A stretch of DNA of 8,941 nucleotides. Source: Bacteroidales bacterium UBA1711. GTDB lineage: Bacteria > Bacteroidota > Bacteroidia > Bacteroidales > P3. The notes under the pieces are model-generated. The model worked only from the letters and a program-made list of their open reading frames with translations, made no database searches and was not told the DNA's origin. This document shows, one piece after another, positions 6,653 through 8,941 of the stretch. A program made the position numbers and the translations under genes. The number at the start of each line of letters is the position of its first letter. The stretch's first letter is position 1. The DNA lies in NCBI GenBank assembly GCA_002317325.1, contig DCJB01000037.1, positions 1-8,941 on the forward strand, written 5' to 3'.

Positions 6653-8248
6653 ATGAAAAAGACATTCCTCCTGTTCGCCGCCCTGGCGGTCGTGGCCGCG
6701 GCCGCCGCCCAAACCACCTACCGGGTGGAGCACCTCGACCAGAACATCAACACCTTCGGCGGCGAGATGGGGGCAACGGTTCTCGACGACAGCATACTGC
6801 TCTATTCCTCCATGCGGACCGAAAAAAAGAGCTGCATCTATCTGAACGAGTTCACACCGATACTGTCACAGATATTCCAAGCCTCCATCGCCCCGGACGG
6901 GCGCTGCGGCACAGGCGAGCTCAACACGTGGGGCCTCAACCGGGGCGGCAAGGACTGCGGCAGCCCGGCCTTCGACCCCGAGAGCCGCACCATCTACTAC
7001 ACCCAGACCGACTGGGACGGAGGCGGCACCACCCAAATATTCTACTCGGAGGAGCAGGGCGGACGCTGGACCACGCCGAAACTCCTCGGCGGCAACGTGA
7101 ACCTGAAGGGGACTAACAACACCCACCCCACCATAGGACGGACTTCGGACGGCAAGACCTTGCTGTTCTTCGCCTCAGACCGCCCGGGGGGGCTGGGAGG
7201 ATTCGACATCTGGTCGTGCGTTGTCATGGGCGGACGCAAGCCCAGCAACCCGACCAACCTCGGCCCCGCCGTCAACAGCGACAGCAACGACATCACCCCG
7301 TTCTTCTGCCAGGGGGAGCAGACCCTCTATTTCAGTTCCGACCGCCCGGGGGGGGCAGGAGGTTTCGATGTCTATGCCATCGGCTACCCCTTTGGAGGCG
7401 AGCAGTGTCCGACCAACCTCGGCGGCGAGATAAACTCGCCACACAACGACCTGTTCTTCTACGTCCGGCCCAATCTCGGTTTTTGCGCCGACGACTCGCT
7501 GGCGCCCAACCAGCAAGTAGAAGCCTGCGGCTTCTTTGCCTCCAACCGCGACGGGTCGCTCTATGCCCAAGAGCCCAACTGCTGCAACGACATCTACCGA
7601 TGGAGCCGTATTGCCACCCTGCCCGCCGCTGCGGCGGGCAGGGTGGCCGGAGCACCGCCCCTGCGCCCCCAAGACCTGCTCCCCCTCTGCCTCTATTTTC
7701 ACAACGACGAACCCAATCCGGCCTCGGCCGACACCTGCACCCGCCAGCGATATACGCCCCTCCTCCGCCGGTACATCCAACTCCGCGACATATACAAAGG
7801 CTCGCAGCCCAGCCCGGTTGACGGCCGCAAGCGAGACTCTATCCAACGGCAGGCGGACCTCTTCTTCGACCTGACGCTCAAGCGCACACCCAGCTTGATT
7901 GACAGTTTTTTCTGCTTGCTGTACAAAGACTTGAAGAATCGGAAGCGGGTGGAACTGACCATCGACGGCTACGCCAGCCCGTTGTTTGAGCCGGCCTATA
8001 ACCTGGCCCTCTCCAAACGGAGGATTTGCTGCTTCAAGAACGAGCTGATTGCCTGGAACGACAACGCCCTGCTGCCTTTCCTGAACAACGGGAGCCTGCG
8101 TATCATTGCCACCGGGCACGGGGCCGCCAGCACCGCCGAGGTGGCTTCCTCCGACCCCCTTCGCAACCCCAAGAGCGCGCTCTCGGTCTTCAGCCTCCGC
8201 GCCGCCCACGAGCGCCGCATAGAGGTGGTGGGCTACCGCTACTTCTAA
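6653..8248 (+). CDS. PD40 beta-propeller protein with degenerate OmpA-like C-terminal domain
   Basis: The 531-residue product has a signal peptide (KK at 2-3, hydrophobic and alanine-rich to AAAAAQ at about 15-20) and acts in the periplasm or at the outer membrane. The first 330 residues hold WD40/PD40-like propeller blades: FFASDRPGGLGGFDIW (172-187), YFSSDRPGGAGGFDVY (225-240) and a weaker FFASNRDGS (294-302). The C-terminal half starts with LYFHNDEPNP (347-356), then a long helical, charged insertion, then DGYASPLFEPAYNLALSKRR (438-457), which aligns without gaps to the OmpA peptidoglycan-binding motif. The Asp of the OmpA TD pair is S442, while the conserved Arg is kept as R457. It ends with HERRIEVVGYRYF. 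Similar PD40-OmpA proteins lie next to PorP/SprF genes and may link the barrel to the cell wall. It starts 15 bases after the preceding stop, so the pair is translated from one message. Known PorE-type proteins also have TPR and carboxypeptidase-regulatory domains, which I do not see here. Confidence 0.8.
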   Translation: MKKTFLLFAALAVVAAAAAQTTYRVEHLDQNINTFGGEMGATVLDDSILLYSSMRTEKKSCIYLNEFTPILSQIFQASIAPDGRCGTGELNTWGLNRGGKDCGSPAFDPESRTIYYTQTDWDGGGTTQIFYSEEQGGRWTTPKLLGGNVNLKGTNNTHPTIGRTSDGKTLLFFASDRPGGLGGFDIWSCVVMGGRKPSNPTNLGPAVNSDSNDITPFFCQGEQTLYFSSDRPGGAGGFDVYAIGYPFGGEQCPTNLGGEINSPHNDLFFYVRPNLGFCADDSLAPNQQVEACGFFASNRDGSLYAQEPNCCNDIYRWSRIATLPAAAAGRVAGAPPLRPQDLLPLCLYFHNDEPNPASADTCTRQRYTPLLRRYIQLRDIYKGSQPSPVDGRKRDSIQRQADLFFDLTLKRTPSLIDSFFCLLYKDLKNRKRVELTIDGYASPLFEPAYNLALSKRRICCFKNELIAWNDNALLPFLNNGSLRIIATGHGAASTAEVASSDPLRNPKSALSVFSLRAAHERRIEVVGYRYF

Positions 8249-8424
8249 CCACAGGCCGCATGGGTTCGCCGGGCGAAAGGAGTGGGGAGGCATAAACCCA
8301 CCTCGGATTTCCCTGTCGCATGACGATACCCCCTACGTTAACCCACATTGCAACTTATTTTATGTTAAGTGGCTGTTCCTGAGTTGCGACCGCTTTTATG
8401 GGGCGATTTTTGGAGCCACACAAA
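8249..8424. other. Non-coding junction between the PD40 gene and the transposase remnant
   Basis: No gene is seen. A small hairpin (TTCGC at 8265-8269 with GCGAA at 8273-8277) lacks a T-run, so a terminator for the preceding operon is not evident. From about 8335 the composition shifts to lower GC (GTTAACCCACATTGC, then TTATTTTATG). The left boundary of the insertion sequence probably falls within about 8335-8375, but no second end is in the window to confirm terminal inverted repeats or a target duplication. Confidence 0.4.
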
Positions 8425-8868
8425 TTATGGGGGGTATGGCGGTTTGACCAGTTCATCTCGGATGTCCGCCAGCTTTTCCTCGGGTTTGGTGCTTTTTCGC
8501 ACTTTCAGAATATGCCCGTTGGTCTGTTCGGCCACTATCGTGACGGACTGCTGCGTACCAATGATGCACAACTGTTCGGAACATCTGGGGATTATGTCCT
8601 TCTTCTTCAGCATGTATCTTGTCACCGACACCACCCGGTAGGCAAGTACGGCATGGTGGAGGTTCGCCTTCGCACCTTCGTCGCTCTTGCGGTACACGGG
8701 GCGTTTGTCGAGGTTCTGCTTCAGCGTCTTGAAGGTCTCCTCCACGGTCCTTATCACATTGTAGAACTGCCAGATGTTTTCTTCCCGGTCTTCGTCCATG
8801 GTGGTCTCGAGGAAGCGGTTCATCTGGGACAGGTACTGACGAACCGGTTCATCAGTACCTGTCTCCAA
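8425..8868 (-). pseudogene. IS1634/IS4-type DDE transposase, C-terminal remnant
   Basis: The 147-codon stretch encodes the end of a DDE transposase. Counting from a TTG at 8868, ENIWQFYNVIRTVEETFKTLK (30-50) carries the catalytic glutamate (E43) seven residues before K50 and seven after Y36, as in the YREK signature of this group; the signature Arg is shifted by one (R40, with I39 at the expected place). RPVYRKSDEGAKANLHHAVLAY (56-77) and GTQQSVT (104-110) follow, as in full-length relatives, and the C-terminus looks complete. The 300 or more residues with the two catalytic Asp are absent. The frame stays open upstream to base 8940, but it reads through an 11-bp tandem repeat, so the N-terminal half seems replaced rather than merely cut by the window edge. 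R60 and R78, where relatives usually have H and W, suggest drift. It cannot be active as it stands. Confidence 0.75.
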
Positions 8869-8875
8869 CGGACCG

Positions 8876-8941
8876 TAACGGAGAAGTAACGGAGGAGTAA
8901 CGGAGAAGTAACGGAGAAGTAACGGAGGAGTAACGGGGGAG
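8876..8941. repeat. 11-bp tandem repeat array, six copies, running off the window
   Basis: Six head-to-tail 11-bp units fill 8876-8941 exactly: TAACGGAGAAG, TAACGGAGGAG, TAACGGAGAAG, TAACGGAGAAG, TAACGGAGGAG and a diverged last unit TAACGGGGGAG. The first five differ only by A or G at the ninth base. There are no spacers. The array begins eight bases beyond the transposase remnant and the sequence ends inside it, so its full length is unknown. On the minus strand all six units are open in the transposase frame and would encode a VTPPLLRY-type repeat, probably not a real protein. Confidence 0.9.

Noticed and set aside
5273..6733. 486-codon minus-strand open frame opposite tsaD and the PorP/SprF gene
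   Set aside because: It is antisense to two well-supported genes, has low-complexity composition and crosses gene borders without any start signal.
7175..8293. 372-codon minus-strand open frame opposite the PD40 gene
   Set aside because: It is antisense to a gene with signal peptide, propeller blades and an OmpA-like motif; the product has no recognisable domain.
1..8833. Direct repeat GGGACAGGT at the window start (1-9) and near 8825-8833, as possible element ends
   Set aside because: Nine shared bases over almost 9 kb are expected by chance in GC-rich DNA; the left copy is inside the nuclease-fold gene and the right copy inside the transposase remnant.
8876..8941. CRISPR array
   Set aside because: The 11-bp units are contiguous with no spacers, are far shorter than CRISPR repeats, and no cas gene is present.

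Overview
The window reads as chromosomal DNA of a GC-rich member of the Bacteroidales (phylum Bacteroidota). The evidence is a PorP/SprF-family outer-membrane protein paired with a PD40/OmpA-like protein, three TAnnTTTG -7 boxes each followed by CA, A-rich start regions without Shine-Dalgarno sequences, and a Bacteroidota-type porin. The 5' end cuts a gene and the 3' end lies inside a short tandem repeat, so this looks like a contig or fragment bounded by repeats.

Layout, left to right. (1) 2-1033: C-terminal two thirds of an AAA-ATPase-like/PD-(D/E)XK nuclease-fold protein, often found in many paralogous copies in gut Bacteroidota. (2) 1034-1527: about 490 bp without a convincing gene, ending in a hairpin with a T-run and a promoter. 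(3) 1528-3966: an outer-membrane porin-like barrel followed by a multi-pass inner-membrane protein with Gate (nucleoside-recognition) character, probably one transcription unit. (4) 4080-4247: a 55-residue 2[4Fe-4S] ferredoxin with its own promoter and a very strong terminator. (5) 4305-4586: a structured, GC-rich spacer. (6) 4616-8248: tsaD (tRNA t6A synthesis), a PorP/SprF-family protein and a PD40-propeller/OmpA-like protein, closely spaced in one direction. (7) 8249-8941: a non-coding stretch, the C-terminal remnant of an IS1634/IS4-type transposase on the minus strand, and six tandem copies of an 11-bp unit that run off the window.

All intact genes are on the plus strand. The ferredoxin and TsaD are housekeeping functions. 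The porin plus Gate-protein pair could form a two-membrane uptake route for an unknown solute. The PorP/SprF plus PD40/OmpA pair resembles envelope modules associated with type IX secretion, but no core secretion gene is present here. I found no clear new defence or mobile system. The most unusual items are the 11-bp repeat array abutting the transposase remnant, the altered peptidoglycan-binding motif of the last intact gene, and the stacked hairpins after the ferredoxin.
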